Below the pieces are notes generated by a model. The model saw nothing but the letters and a program-made list of their open reading frames with translations. It did no database searches and was not told the DNA's origin. This document shows, in pieces, positions 25,500 through 34,843 of a stretch of DNA of 64,000 bases (positions are counted from its first letter, which is position 1; the number at the start of each line of letters is the position of its first letter). A program made the position numbers and the translations under genes. Location of the stretch: the NCBI GenBank assembly GCA_910587695.1, contig CAJUNC010000002.1, positions 10,966 through 74,965 of the forward strand, written 5' to 3'. This stretch comes from an uncultured Lactobacillus sp. Its GTDB lineage: Bacteria; Bacillota; Bacilli; Lactobacillales; Lactobacillaceae.

Positions 25500-26645
25500 A
25501 TGAATTTTACTAAAGAAAATACCGTGTTTTTACCGAAACAGTTGGTGGATAAGCATATGTTGATCACAGGGCAGACTGGTAGTGGAAAAACGTGTACAGC
25601 TCGATCACTGATCTACCAACTTCAAAAAGAAAATGAAACTGTAATTATCTTAGATCCAACGGGTGAATATACCAAACTCCCTAACATGGTCGTATACACC
25701 TTGGGAGAAAATGCTTTTATTGATCCAGGTAGCCTTGAAGTAGATCAATTATTAAAGGTTTTAGATATCAAAACATCTAACTTGTTAACTAATAAAGTAG
25801 AACAAGCGATCGAATCATTGAAAATACAAGAAAATATTGTGGGGAGAAAAGAAATTTATTTGAAGCTCGGGTTACCAATTGATGATCATCAAAATAAAGT
25901 GGAAAAGCTAAAACCATGGATGAATCGATACCCGTTTAATTTATTAGCTAAACAATCAATTGAAGAGTTTGTGGTTCCTAAAAAAGATGATACAGCTGAT
26001 TATACATTAGTAGGCCAAGTATATGATCGCGAAAGGATCAATCAGTGTTGGGATGACTTTATGATACTAGATCAACGAATTCGTGGACAGCGTTTTCTAG
26101 AAGTGTTTGGTACTAAAAATCAGACAGGAAGATCTAAATATGATATAGATTATATTCTGTCTTTATTTTTAGAAAAACGGAGCATGAGACGTTCGTTGGT
26201 GTTGGATCTATCAAGACTTAAAAAGTATGGTAACTCACAGAAATATTTAATGTCGTTGATCCTAAAAAAGATCTTGGCTAAGCGAATGTCTGCAAGATCC
26301 AAATTCAAAGTTAGCCTATTTATTGATGAAGCACATAGGTATTTACCTCAAAATGAATTTGATATGTCAGAGAATGGTTTTTTTCAGCTATTACGCGAAG
26401 GTAGAAAATATGGAGTAAGTTTAGTTTTGGCCACTCAATCACCCTTAGATATTTTACCAAAGTTATTATCGCAAGTTTCAAATTTTGTTATACATAGGAC
26501 AAGTATTTTGGACGAGTTAGAATATTTGAATATTGAAGTTCCATTTGAAATATTGAACAAATTAGATGTGGGTCAAGCGGTGATATACTTGTATCCAAAA
26601 TTTTATCAAAAAGTAAATATCAGCTTACCTGGGGAGTGTGGATAG
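25500..26645 (+). CDS. HerA/FtsK-like DNA-translocating ATPase
   Basis: A 381-residue ATPase of the HerA (DUF87) type. Walker A GQTGSGKT is at 24-31, Walker B SLFIDEAHR at 272-280, LREGRKYG at 298-305 supplies the usual arginine-bearing segment and ATQSP at 311-315 is sensor-like. The N-terminal beta-barrel of archaeal HerA is absent or very short. HerA-like enzymes form hexamers that pump DNA and in bacteria often act with a nuclease, SIR2 or other effector in anti-phage systems. The only partner here is the unknown protein upstream. GGGGG at 25491-25495 is the ribosome site. Confidence 0.85.
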   Translation: MNFTKENTVFLPKQLVDKHMLITGQTGSGKTCTARSLIYQLQKENETVIILDPTGEYTKLPNMVVYTLGENAFIDPGSLEVDQLLKVLDIKTSNLLTNKVEQAIESLKIQENIVGRKEIYLKLGLPIDDHQNKVEKLKPWMNRYPFNLLAKQSIEEFVVPKKDDTADYTLVGQVYDRERINQCWDDFMILDQRIRGQRFLEVFGTKNQTGRSKYDIDYILSLFLEKRSMRRSLVLDLSRLKKYGNSQKYLMSLILKKILAKRMSARSKFKVSLFIDEAHRYLPQNEFDMSENGFFQLLREGRKYGVSLVLATQSPLDILPKLLSQVSNFVIHRTSILDELEYLNIEVPFEILNKLDVGQAVIYLYPKFYQKVNISLPGECG

Positions 26646-26850
26646 AATGTCTGGAAAAAACCGATCGATATTTTTTAAACTATATCATTGCAGGAACAAC
26701 ATTTAATAATATTGTTATTTATCCGAAGTAGGAGTTTTTTTACCTTAAAATTGATATAATTTGATTAAAACACGAACTATTTAGGGGTTGATTTTTACGA
26801 TCATACGTGTAATACTTATCAAAGTAAAAACAAATCAGAGGTGAAAGAAA

Positions 26851-28200
26851 TTGGATAATGGTCAAACAACAGCCACTAAAGCAGGCTGGCTCGAAAGAAC
26901 CTTCCATTTTAAAGAATTAAAAACTAATACTAAACGGGAGACCGTTGCTGGCTTGACTACATTCGTATCGATGGCATATATTTTGTTCGTCAATGCTAAT
27001 ATCTTAGGTGCTGCAGGGATGGATAAGGGTGCTGTCTTTACAGCGACTGCGCTCTCAGCGATCATTGGTTGTACCTTGATGGCATTTTTAGCTAACTATC
27101 CGATCGGGATCGCTCCTGGTCTAGGGGATAATGCGTTTTTCACTTATTCCGTTGTTTTGACGATGGGGATCTCGTGGCAGACTGCAATGGCTGGAGTCGT
27201 GGTGGCTTCCGTTATCTTTACGTTACTTTCATTATTCAAGATCCGTGAGATCGTTATCGATGCGATCCCACATGATCTTAAACTCGCAATGGCAGCCGGG
27301 ATCGGCATCTTTATCGCTTTTGTTGGTTTAAAGGGTGGCGGGATCGTCGTTGCCAGCAAATCTTCGTTAGTTGAATTGGGATCGTTGACGGTTCCAACTA
27401 CTTGGTTAACGATCTTTGGTTTCTTTGTGACTGCTTTATTGATGGCACGCCGCGTCCCAGGTTCGATCTTTATTGGGATCTTAGCAACGACACTTTTAGG
27501 TCTAGTAACGGGCTTGATCCCGATGCCAGACAAGATCGTTTCTTCGATCCCAAGTTTGGCACCAACTTTTGGGGTCGGTCTAGCAAACTTAGGTAATATC
27601 AATACCCCACAGATGCTAGCGGTGATCATCGTTTTATTACTGGTGACTTTCTTTGATACAGCAGGTACATTAGTCGGACTGGCACAACAAGCTGGCCTGA
27701 TGAAAAATGATAAGATGCCTCGGATCGGTCGTGCTTTGATGGCTGACTCATTTTCAATGTTAGCTGGTTCTGTGATGGGGACCACCCCAACAGCAGCTTA
27801 TGTCGAATCTTCTGCTGGGATCGCAGTCGGGGGCCGGACTGGTTTTACTTCATTAGTGATCGCGGGTATGTTTGGTCTGAGTCTATTCTTCTCGCCATTA
27901 TTGAGTGTGGTGACGACTGAAGTTACAGCCCCTGCCTTGATCATCGTTGGTTCTTTGATGGCGCAATCGATGCGCTTTATCAACTGGGAAAAATTCGAGA
28001 TCGCTTTACCAGCGTTCTTAACGATCATCGCAATGCCGTTGACATCTAACATCTCATACGGGATCGCATTTGGTTTCTTAGTTTATCCGATCACGATGAT
28101 CGCAGCTGGTCGTCGAAAAGAATTAAATCCAGTGGTCATCGTCTTATTCTTCATCTTCATTGCAATGCTATATGTGCTAAATATCTTGCCACACAATTAA
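26851..28200 (+). CDS. NCS2-type purine permease (guanine/hypoxanthine)
   Basis: A 449-residue membrane transporter with about 12-13 spans. It opens with the family stretch KTNTKRETVAGLTTFVSMAYILFVN and contains GDNAFF and TFFDTAGTLVG, both typical of the AzgA/PbuG branch of NCS2 carriers. It imports a purine base with protons. The start is TTG 26851, six bases after AGAGGTG. A possible PurBox-like AAACACGAACTAT lies about 85 bases upstream; no purine riboswitch is visible. A TATAAT lies at 26755-26760. Confidence 0.9.
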   Translation: MDNGQTTATKAGWLERTFHFKELKTNTKRETVAGLTTFVSMAYILFVNANILGAAGMDKGAVFTATALSAIIGCTLMAFLANYPIGIAPGLGDNAFFTYSVVLTMGISWQTAMAGVVVASVIFTLLSLFKIREIVIDAIPHDLKLAMAAGIGIFIAFVGLKGGGIVVASKSSLVELGSLTVPTTWLTIFGFFVTALLMARRVPGSIFIGILATTLLGLVTGLIPMPDKIVSSIPSLAPTFGVGLANLGNINTPQMLAVIIVLLLVTFFDTAGTLVGLAQQAGLMKNDKMPRIGRALMADSFSMLAGSVMGTTPTAAYVESSAGIAVGGRTGFTSLVIAGMFGLSLFFSPLLSVVTTEVTAPALIIVGSLMAQSMRFINWEKFEIALPAFLTIIAMPLTSNISYGIAFGFLVYPITMIAAGRRKELNPVVIVLFFIFIAMLYVLNILPHN

Positions 28201-28206
28201 ACCACA

Positions 28207-28236
28207 GTGCGAAGAAAAGTGGTCTATGCCGTACGG
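28207..28236 (+). repeat. Copy 2 of the short post-gene sequence motif
   Basis: Starts GTGCGAAGAAAAGTGGT and continues with TGCCGTACGG; it resembles 5618-5646 and sits seven bases after the permease stop. Confidence 0.35.
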
Positions 28237-28239
28237 ATA

Positions 28240-28281
28240 AAGACCCTATCATGATGTATCTTGCATCGTGATAGGGTCTTT
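28240..28281 (+). terminator. Terminator of the purine permease gene
   Basis: AAAGACCCTATCATGATG and CATCGTGATAGGGTCTTT around loop TATCTTG, then TTTT. The stem-loop apex resembles the hairpin after racD. Confidence 0.85.
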
Positions 28282-28378
28282 TGTTGCATTTGGATTTGAT
28301 ATAGGTCATACTCTTTTCTTTTTACTTGCTGATGACGTAACGTTATCATTTATAGTGAAGTTAGAAAGGAGGCAAATA

Positions 28379-29098
28379 ATGTATACAAGTGGACAATTAG
28401 CAAAACAGTGTCATGTTACTTTGCGGACGGTGCAATATTATGAACGGCAAGGATTATTGATCGCTAGTCGCACTGAGGCTGATCGACGCTTATATGCCAA
28501 AGATCAAGTCACACGTTTAGAACTGATCTTGGCCTATAAGGAATTAGGTTTTACGCTAAAAGATATCAAAGGTCTATTAGATACACCGGAAAATTATAAA
28601 ATTTTACAGTTGTTAGTGGCCCAACATCAAGAACAAAATGCTAAGGAATTAGAAATGGCTAAAAGACGCGCCGTAAAGTTGGACTATTTAGCAGAACAAC
28701 TAGAAAAATTTCAAGTTTTCCCGGGAAATTTTACGAAAGGAATTGAATTTGAAATGGAAAAGACAAAGAAATTACATCAATTACACTGGCTAATGATCGG
28801 AATTGGACTTGTGATCGACTTGATCTTGTGGGGCAGTATCATCTACGTCTTCTTAACACATGGATCATGGTGGTTAGTAGCGGGAGCCTTAGTGATCTCA
28901 GTAGGACTCACAACAGCTTTAGTACGCTATGTTTGGCAGCATACGGCGTATATATGCCCTAACTGCCAACATCAATTTCGTCCAGGGCTCAAAGCGTATT
29001 TTTGGTCTGCTCACACTCCGAGTACACGAAAGCTAACATGTCCAAATTGTAAACAGAAAAACTTTTGCATCGAAGTCTATGCCGATAAACAAGCTTAA
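28379..29098 (+). CDS. MerR-family regulator fused to membrane segments and a zinc ribbon
   Basis: A 239-residue protein. The N-terminal MerR DNA-binding domain (SGQLAKQCHVTLRTVQYYER, residues 3-22) is followed by a coiled-coil dimerisation helix, two hydrophobic segments (about 135-175) and a C-terminal zinc-ribbon with two CPNC knuckles (about 191 and 220). ATG 28379 is chosen because AGAAAGGAGG lies seven bases upstream; the frame extends upstream but through the permease terminator. A membrane-tethered MerR with a metal ribbon is uncommon; the signal sensed is unknown. Confidence 0.85.
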   Translation: MYTSGQLAKQCHVTLRTVQYYERQGLLIASRTEADRRLYAKDQVTRLELILAYKELGFTLKDIKGLLDTPENYKILQLLVAQHQEQNAKELEMAKRRAVKLDYLAEQLEKFQVFPGNFTKGIEFEMEKTKKLHQLHWLMIGIGLVIDLILWGSIIYVFLTHGSWWLVAGALVISVGLTTALVRYVWQHTAYICPNCQHQFRPGLKAYFWSAHTPSTRKLTCPNCKQKNFCIEVYADKQA

Positions 29099-29137
29099 TT
29101 TTTAGCTTTGGTGTAAGATGAAGATGAGGTGAATGAG

Positions 29138-29437
29138 ATGAAGTCACGCAAAGAGATCGCACGGCTGGCAAATGAATTGACACGGTCTTTAGAACAAAGT
29201 ACAGATGATAAGGTCTTTTTAAAGATCGTCGCTTATGGAAAAGATGCATTGGCAGACCGGCAGATAGCCCCCCAGATCATTATGGAAAAAATGGTCATAG
29301 CGTCCTATGAGGCGGTGCTTCGGGGCAAAGGCAAGATCAAGATGAGTGCAGAAACGCTAGCGATCGTCAAACAAATGGAGAAATTATCCCGAACACGTAG
29401 CTTATTACCCTTTCGCCGCTATGATCCATGGGATTAG
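29138..29437 (+). CDS. Bacteriocin-immunity-like helical protein (enterocin A immunity type)
   Basis: A 99-residue, charged, all-helical protein. Size, the helical pattern and the RKEIARLANEL / IIMEKMVIASYEAVLRG stretches recall the four-helix immunity proteins of class IIa bacteriocins. The match is by eye and not firm. ATG 29138 follows GAGG at 29126-29129. No class II bacteriocin gene is adjacent, so if the call is right this is an orphan immunity gene. It lies 39 bases after the MerR gene and may be cotranscribed with it. Confidence 0.5.
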   Translation: MKSRKEIARLANELTRSLEQSTDDKVFLKIVAYGKDALADRQIAPQIIMEKMVIASYEAVLRGKGKIKMSAETLAIVKQMEKLSRTRSLLPFRRYDPWD

Positions 29438-29468
29438 TTATTCGTTTTAAATCAGAATAATTTAAATT

Positions 29469-29510
29469 AAAAAGGCTAAAGTTCGCAATTAATAAATTTA
29501 GCCTTTTTTT
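29469..29510 (+). terminator. Terminator before purA
   Basis: AAAAAGGCTAAA and TTTAGCCTTTTTTT around a 17-base loop. Confidence 0.8.
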
Positions 29511-29533
29511 AGCGAAGTAATATTCGTAATTGC

Positions 29534-29562
29534 TTGAAAAAAACAAGCTCGATTGTTACAAT
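29534..29562 (+). promoter_or_regulatory. purA promoter
   Basis: TTGAAA (29534-29539), 17 bases, TACAAT (29557-29562), 67 bases before the coding start. Confidence 0.65.
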
Positions 29563-29629
29563 TATCAAGGTCGTTAATTTAGACTAGCAAGCAGAGTAAT
29601 GCTTAGAAATATTATGAGGTGGACTGTAT

Positions 29630-30928
29630 ATGTCATCAGTAGTAGTTGTTGGTAGTCAATGGGGCGATGAAGGCAAAGGAAAGATCACTGATTTCTTGAG
29701 TAAAAATGCCGATGTTATCGCACGTTATCAAGGTGGAGACAATGCCGGTCATACGATCGCTTTTGATGGTAAGACCTATAAATTGCGCTTGATCCCATCT
29801 GGAATTTTTTATTCCGATAAGATCAGTGTCATTGGTAATGGCGTTGTTTTGAATCCTAAGTCGTTAGTTGCTGAGTTGGAATACTTGCATGAAAATGGGA
29901 TCCCAACAGATAACCTTCGTGTTTCAAACCGTGCGCATGTGATCTTGCCATACCACATTGTCTTGGACAGCTTACAAGAAAGCGCCAAAAAAGACAACAA
30001 GATCGGTACGACTAATAAGGGTATCGGTCCTTGCTACATGGACAAAGCAGCTCGTATCGGTATTCGGGTCGCAGATCTATTAGAAGCAGATACATTTGCT
30101 GAAAAGCTACGTCGTAATTTGGAAGAAAAGAATCGTTTATTCCAAAAGATGTACGATTATGAAGGCGAACCGCTTGATTTTGAAACAATTTACAATGAAT
30201 ATTATGAATACGGTCAACGTATCAAAAAATATGTAGCTGATACATCGGTTATTTTAAATGATGCGTTGGATAACGGCGGGCATGTTTTATTTGAAGGTGC
30301 TCAAGGTGTTATGTTGGATGTGGACCATGGGACATACCCATTCGTTACATCTTCTAACCCGATCGCTGGTGGGGTCACAACTGGCTCTGGTGTTGGTCCA
30401 GAAAAGGTCAATAAAGTTGTGGGTGCCTGCAAAGCTTATACTTCACGTGTTGGTGATGGTCCATTCCCAACTGAGTTACACGATGAGATCGGTAGCTACA
30501 TCCGTGAAGCAGGTCACGAATATGGTACAGTTACGAAGCGTCCACGTCGGATCGGTTGGTTCGACAGTGTCGTGATGCGTCATTCCAAGCGGGTCTCAGG
30601 TTTGACCAACTTGTGCTTGAACTGTGTGGATGTCTTGACTGGTTTAGATGAGATCAAGATCTGTACAGCTTACGAATTGAACGGTGAAAAGATCGACCGT
30701 TACCCAGCTAGCTTGAAAGAATTGGCACAATGCAAGCCAGTTTATGAAACAATGCCAGGCTGGAAAGAAGATATCACAGGGGCTAAGACTTTAGCTGATC
30801 TACCTGAAAATGCACGTAACTATGTCAAACGCATTGAAGAATTAGTTGGCGTGGAAGTTTCGACCTTCTCTGTTGGTCCAGATCGTGATCAAACAAACGT
30901 CTTAAAAGATATTTGGGAAGAAATTTAA
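29630..30928 (+). CDS. purA: Adenylosuccinate synthetase
   Basis: A 432-residue enzyme making adenylosuccinate from IMP, GTP and aspartate in AMP synthesis. It begins with the P-loop GSQWGDEGKGK (residues 8-18) and GGDNAGHT (35-42), contains the IMP-site GTTNKGIGPCY and GAQGVMLDVDHGTYPFVTSSN in part, and ends DQTNVLKDIWEEI. Length is typical. It is monocistronic, with its own promoter and terminator. Confidence 0.97.
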   Translation: MSSVVVVGSQWGDEGKGKITDFLSKNADVIARYQGGDNAGHTIAFDGKTYKLRLIPSGIFYSDKISVIGNGVVLNPKSLVAELEYLHENGIPTDNLRVSNRAHVILPYHIVLDSLQESAKKDNKIGTTNKGIGPCYMDKAARIGIRVADLLEADTFAEKLRRNLEEKNRLFQKMYDYEGEPLDFETIYNEYYEYGQRIKKYVADTSVILNDALDNGGHVLFEGAQGVMLDVDHGTYPFVTSSNPIAGGVTTGSGVGPEKVNKVVGACKAYTSRVGDGPFPTELHDEIGSYIREAGHEYGTVTKRPRRIGWFDSVVMRHSKRVSGLTNLCLNCVDVLTGLDEIKICTAYELNGEKIDRYPASLKELAQCKPVYETMPGWKEDITGAKTLADLPENARNYVKRIEELVGVEVSTFSVGPDRDQTNVLKDIWEEI

Positions 30929-30937
30929 ATAAATTAG

Positions 30938-30977
30938 AAAGAGGCTGATAGTTATTTATGACTATCAGCCTCTTTTT
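30938..30977 (+). terminator. purA terminator
   Basis: AAAGAGGCTGATAGT and ACTATCAGCCTCTTT with loop TATTTATG, then T run. Confidence 0.9.
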
Positions 30978-31085
30978 AAGTAAAAAGATTAAAAAACATC
31001 TACTTTTATTTAAAATAAATTAGCTATATCATTTAGAGTTAATCGTGTGGTAAAATCTATATGGGTTTTTAACAAAAAGCACTAA

Positions 31086-32351
31086 ATGGAGGGATCGGTC
31101 ATCGATGAATTGATCTTTAGTGTCTCTTTTGTTGGAATAGGTATCTATTTGGTGTGGGTGCTGATTTTAATTTTATTTGGGCAAGATCAAGAGCTGAAAC
31201 AAACTCAGCTAAAAGAGCCCATTTGGCAACTGATCATCTTGGTCCCGGCGCTAAACGAAGCGCCAGTCATCAGGCAGACGATCACCAATTTTGTGGAACA
31301 GACCGCAAATTTACCACAAGTTAAGATGGTGATCATTGATGATGCCTCAAGTGATCAGACGGCTCAAGTCGTTAATGAAACGTTGCAACAGTTGGCATGT
31401 GGGAGCAAAGTCCAGCTATTGCGACGATATTTGCCAGAAGCGCAACAAGGTAAAGGAGAGGCGCTCAATTGGGCGTATCAACAACTCGTTGAGCCACTAG
31501 CCCCGAGTTTGCGTAAGCAGGTGATCTGTGGTGTTTTAGACGCTGACGCTTATATGGACGAAGCTGCTTATCTGCGGGTCATGGAACATTTTGCACTTGT
31601 TCCAGAATTATCGCTGTTACAAACACGTGTAGCTATGTTTAAGGAGCAAAATTGGCTACAAAAACTACAAGATATCGAGTTTGTCATCATCAATAATTGG
31701 ATCCAAAACATTCGGAATCGGTTAGGTAATGCGGCAGCTTCGGGGAACGGCCAATTTATCCGAGTCAGTGCAGTAAGTGGGTATCATCCATGGGGCAATG
31801 CCTTGCTAGAAGACTTTGAGTTTAGTACGCGCTTTTTACTGCAAGCTAAAGCGACCCATTACGCTTCTGAGATCGTGGTCTATCAAGAAGCGCTCGCTCA
31901 AGTTCGTCCTTTTATCCGCCAGCGTGCTCGTTGGACGCAGGGAGGATTAGATTGCTTAGTGGGATATTGGCCTAAGATCTTGTTAAGTAAAGCTTTAGGA
32001 ACTAAGGCAAAAATGGAGATGACGTTTTACCTGTTGATACCATTTATCTCGCTAGTAACGGGGCTAGCGAATCTGCTAGTCTTGGCCTTTGTCAGCTGGT
32101 TTATTTTGCTATATTGGCCGATCGTAGTGAGCTTATTATTTATCAATAGTTGTTTTAATTTCTATATTCTAAGTGTTTATGAACACAAGACACAGCGCTT
32201 AGGAATTATCAAGAAGCTTTTCTTTATGGTCATCATGTTGGGGTATAATTACCTTTTTTATTTTGCGATCATTTTAGCTTTTTATAAGAAAGTTCGGCGC
32301 CAGACTAAGTGGGTCAAAACGACGCATGTTGGTATGGGCGAAAAAGCTTAA
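31086..32351 (+). CDS. Membrane glycosyltransferase, family 2
   Basis: A 421-residue processive-type GT2 enzyme: one N-terminal membrane segment, nucleotide-sugar motifs VIIDDASSDQT and GVLDADAYMDE, acceptor motif EDFEFSTRF and the product-binding QRARWTQGG (QxxRW), then two to three C-terminal membrane segments. It would polymerise or add sugars at the cytoplasmic membrane for an exopolysaccharide or glycolipid. The start is uncertain: ATG 31086 has no ribosome site and overlaps GGAGGG (31088-31093), while no standard codon is placed well after it. It stands alone. Confidence 0.85.
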   Translation: MEGSVIDELIFSVSFVGIGIYLVWVLILILFGQDQELKQTQLKEPIWQLIILVPALNEAPVIRQTITNFVEQTANLPQVKMVIIDDASSDQTAQVVNETLQQLACGSKVQLLRRYLPEAQQGKGEALNWAYQQLVEPLAPSLRKQVICGVLDADAYMDEAAYLRVMEHFALVPELSLLQTRVAMFKEQNWLQKLQDIEFVIINNWIQNIRNRLGNAAASGNGQFIRVSAVSGYHPWGNALLEDFEFSTRFLLQAKATHYASEIVVYQEALAQVRPFIRQRARWTQGGLDCLVGYWPKILLSKALGTKAKMEMTFYLLIPFISLVTGLANLLVLAFVSWFILLYWPIVVSLLFINSCFNFYILSVYEHKTQRLGIIKKLFFMVIMLGYNYLFYFAIILAFYKKVRRQTKWVKTTHVGMGEKA

Positions 32352-32424
32352 TGTTTCATTATATTTAAGTAAAAAAATGGAAATAACATTTTTTTAAAAA
32401 AGTACAAAAATAATGGATTATGAC

Positions 32425-32473
32425 TTGTTTTTATGCGCGATTTTAGATAATATAAGGATGAAAACGTTAACAA
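32425..32473 (+). promoter_or_regulatory. pflB promoter with overlapping CcpA (cre) site
   Basis: TTGTTT (32425-32430), 17 bases, TAATAT (32448-32453). ATGAAAACGTTAACAA at 32458-32473 matches the cre consensus WTGNAARCGNWWWCAW at every position and covers the transcription start, so repression by CcpA on rapidly used sugars is expected. Confidence 0.8.
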
Positions 32474-32542
32474 ACGTTTTTTAGTACGTGCTAGGTTATA
32501 TTATTTAGGTCAGACGAATTTTTTACACAGGGAGGAATATAG

Positions 32543-34804
32543 ATGCTCAAAGACAACAGCAAAGAAACAGTAACAACTGCTTGGAACGGTTTTAAGGGCG
32601 GGGACTGGCAAGACGAGATCGATGTACGTGATTTCATCAACCGTAACTACACACCTTATGATGGTGATCAATCATTCCTTGAAGAAGCAACAGAAGCGAC
32701 CACAAAATTAAACGACATGTTAGTTGACATCAAGTTGAAAGAACGTGCTGCTGGCGGTGTTTTAGATGCTGACACCAAAGTTGTTTCTACGATCACTTCA
32801 CATAAACCAGGCTATTTAGATAAAGACTTAGAAAAGATCGTTGGTTTGCAAACAGATAAGCCAATGAAAAAAGCTTTGATGCCTTATGGTGGTATTCGGA
32901 TGGCTAAAGTTGCTTTGGCTGCTTACGGGATGGAACTTGATCCGGAAACAGAACGGATCTTCACCGACTTGCATAAGACACACAACCAAGGCGTTTTTGA
33001 TGCATACAATGACGAAATTAAGCGTGCACGCCACAACAAGATCGTGACAGGGTTACCTGACTCATACGGTCGTGGTCGGATCATCGCTGACTTCCCTCGT
33101 GTTGCTCTTTACGGGATCGATCGCTTGATCGCAGCTAAGAAAGATGACTTAGCTAACTATGGCGACGGTCAAATGACAGATGAAGTTATTCGCTTACGTG
33201 AAGAAGTTTCTGAACAAATTCGCGCTTTACAAGACATGAAGAAAATGGCTGCTTCTTACGGCTATGACATTTCTTATCCTGCTACAAATGCTCGTGAAGC
33301 TATCCAATGGTTGTACTTTGGCTATTTAGCTTCTATCAAGCAACAAAATGGGGCTGCAATGTCTATTGGCCGGATCGACTCATTTATCGATATCTATATC
33401 AAACGTGATATGGATAATGGTTTATTGACCGAAAAAGAAGCCCAAGAATTGATCGATCAATTTACAATGAAACTCCGGATGGTGACATTCATTCGGACCC
33501 CAGAATACAACTCCTTGTTCTCTGGTAACCCAATTTGGGCAACGTTATCGATCGCTGGGATGGGTATGGATGGCCGTCATCACGTTACAAAGACAGCTTT
33601 CCGTTTCTTGCACACCTTGCATAACATGGGTGCTGCACCAGAACCAAACATCACCTTATTATGGTCAGAACGCTTGCCAGAAGGCTTCAAGAACTATGCA
33701 GCTAGTGTATCGATCGCAAGTTCAACGATCCAATACGAAAACGATGAATTGATGATGGAAACATGGGGAACAGACTACTACGGCATTGCTTGCTGTGTGT
33801 CTGCTCAACCGATCGCTGATGGTGTTCAATTCTTCGGGGCTCGTGCTAACTTGGCTAAGACCGTTCTTTATGCGATCAACGGTGGGGTCGATGAATTGAC
33901 CAAGATGCAATGTGGTCCAGCTTATGCACCGATCACTTCAGAATACATTGATTATGATGAATTCTTGAAGAAATTCGATGATATGTTGGAATGGGTCGCT
34001 GATGTTTACGTAAATGCTTTGAATGTGATCCATTACATGCATGATAAGTATTACTATGAATCAGCGCAACTTGCTTTGAAGGATACTCGCTTAGATCGTA
34101 CATTTGCGACAGGTATCTCTGGTTTAGCAGTTGCTGCCGACTCCATTTCAGCTATCAAGTACGGTAAAGTTAAAGTTATCCGTGATGAAAACGGTGTGGC
34201 AGTTGACTTCAAGACTGAAAAAGACTTCCCACGTTATGGTAACAACGATGATCGCGCTGACGAGATCGCTGCATGGTTGGTAAGACAACTTTACACCAAG
34301 ATGAACAAACATCACCTCTACCGTGATGCTAAGTTATCAACATCTGTTTTGACGATCACCTCTAATGTTGTTTACGGTAAGAATACTGGGACAACACCTA
34401 ATGGCCGTCAAGCAGGCGAACCATTCTCACCAGGTGCTAATCCAGCTTACGGTGCTGAAACACACGGGGCATTGGCATCCTTACTTTCCGTAGCTAAATT
34501 ACCATATCGCTACGCAACAGACGGGATCTCCAATACTTTTGCTGTAACACCATCAACACTTGGTCACGATGAAAAATTAGAAGAAAAGACCTTGGTAAAC
34601 ATGATCAGTGGTTACATGAAGAATGAAGGTCACCACTTAAATATCAACGTCTTCAACCGTGATACTTTACTTGATGCTCAAAAACATCCAGAAGAATATC
34701 CAACGTTGACTGTGCGTGTTTCTGGTTACTGTGTATACTTCGCTGATCTGACCAAGGAACAACAAGATGACGTTATTTCAAGAACATTCCATACTTCAAT
34801 GTAG
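32543..34804 (+). CDS. pflB: Formate C-acetyltransferase (pyruvate formate-lyase)
   Basis: A 753-residue glycyl-radical enzyme splitting pyruvate with CoA into formate and acetyl-CoA under anaerobic conditions. The active-site cysteine pair is in GIACCVSAQP (about residue 415) and the radical glycine in RVSGYCVYFA near the C-terminus (about 728). GGAGGA precedes the start. It is strongly expressed by codon bias and followed 39 bases later by its activase gene. Confidence 0.97.
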   Translation: MLKDNSKETVTTAWNGFKGGDWQDEIDVRDFINRNYTPYDGDQSFLEEATEATTKLNDMLVDIKLKERAAGGVLDADTKVVSTITSHKPGYLDKDLEKIVGLQTDKPMKKALMPYGGIRMAKVALAAYGMELDPETERIFTDLHKTHNQGVFDAYNDEIKRARHNKIVTGLPDSYGRGRIIADFPRVALYGIDRLIAAKKDDLANYGDGQMTDEVIRLREEVSEQIRALQDMKKMAASYGYDISYPATNAREAIQWLYFGYLASIKQQNGAAMSIGRIDSFIDIYIKRDMDNGLLTEKEAQELIDQFTMKLRMVTFIRTPEYNSLFSGNPIWATLSIAGMGMDGRHHVTKTAFRFLHTLHNMGAAPEPNITLLWSERLPEGFKNYAASVSIASSTIQYENDELMMETWGTDYYGIACCVSAQPIADGVQFFGARANLAKTVLYAINGGVDELTKMQCGPAYAPITSEYIDYDEFLKKFDDMLEWVADVYVNALNVIHYMHDKYYYESAQLALKDTRLDRTFATGISGLAVAADSISAIKYGKVKVIRDENGVAVDFKTEKDFPRYGNNDDRADEIAAWLVRQLYTKMNKHHLYRDAKLSTSVLTITSNVVYGKNTGTTPNGRQAGEPFSPGANPAYGAETHGALASLLSVAKLPYRYATDGISNTFAVTPSTLGHDEKLEEKTLVNMISGYMKNEGHHLNINVFNRDTLLDAQKHPEEYPTLTVRVSGYCVYFADLTKEQQDDVISRTFHTSM

Positions 34805-34843
34805 TTAAGAGCACAACAGTCAATTAGTAAAGGCGGCGTAATA

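Noticed and set aside
26646..26850. Purine riboswitch before the purine permease
   Set aside because: The conserved junction and loop sequences of the purine aptamer are not present; only a weak PurBox-like sequence is seen.
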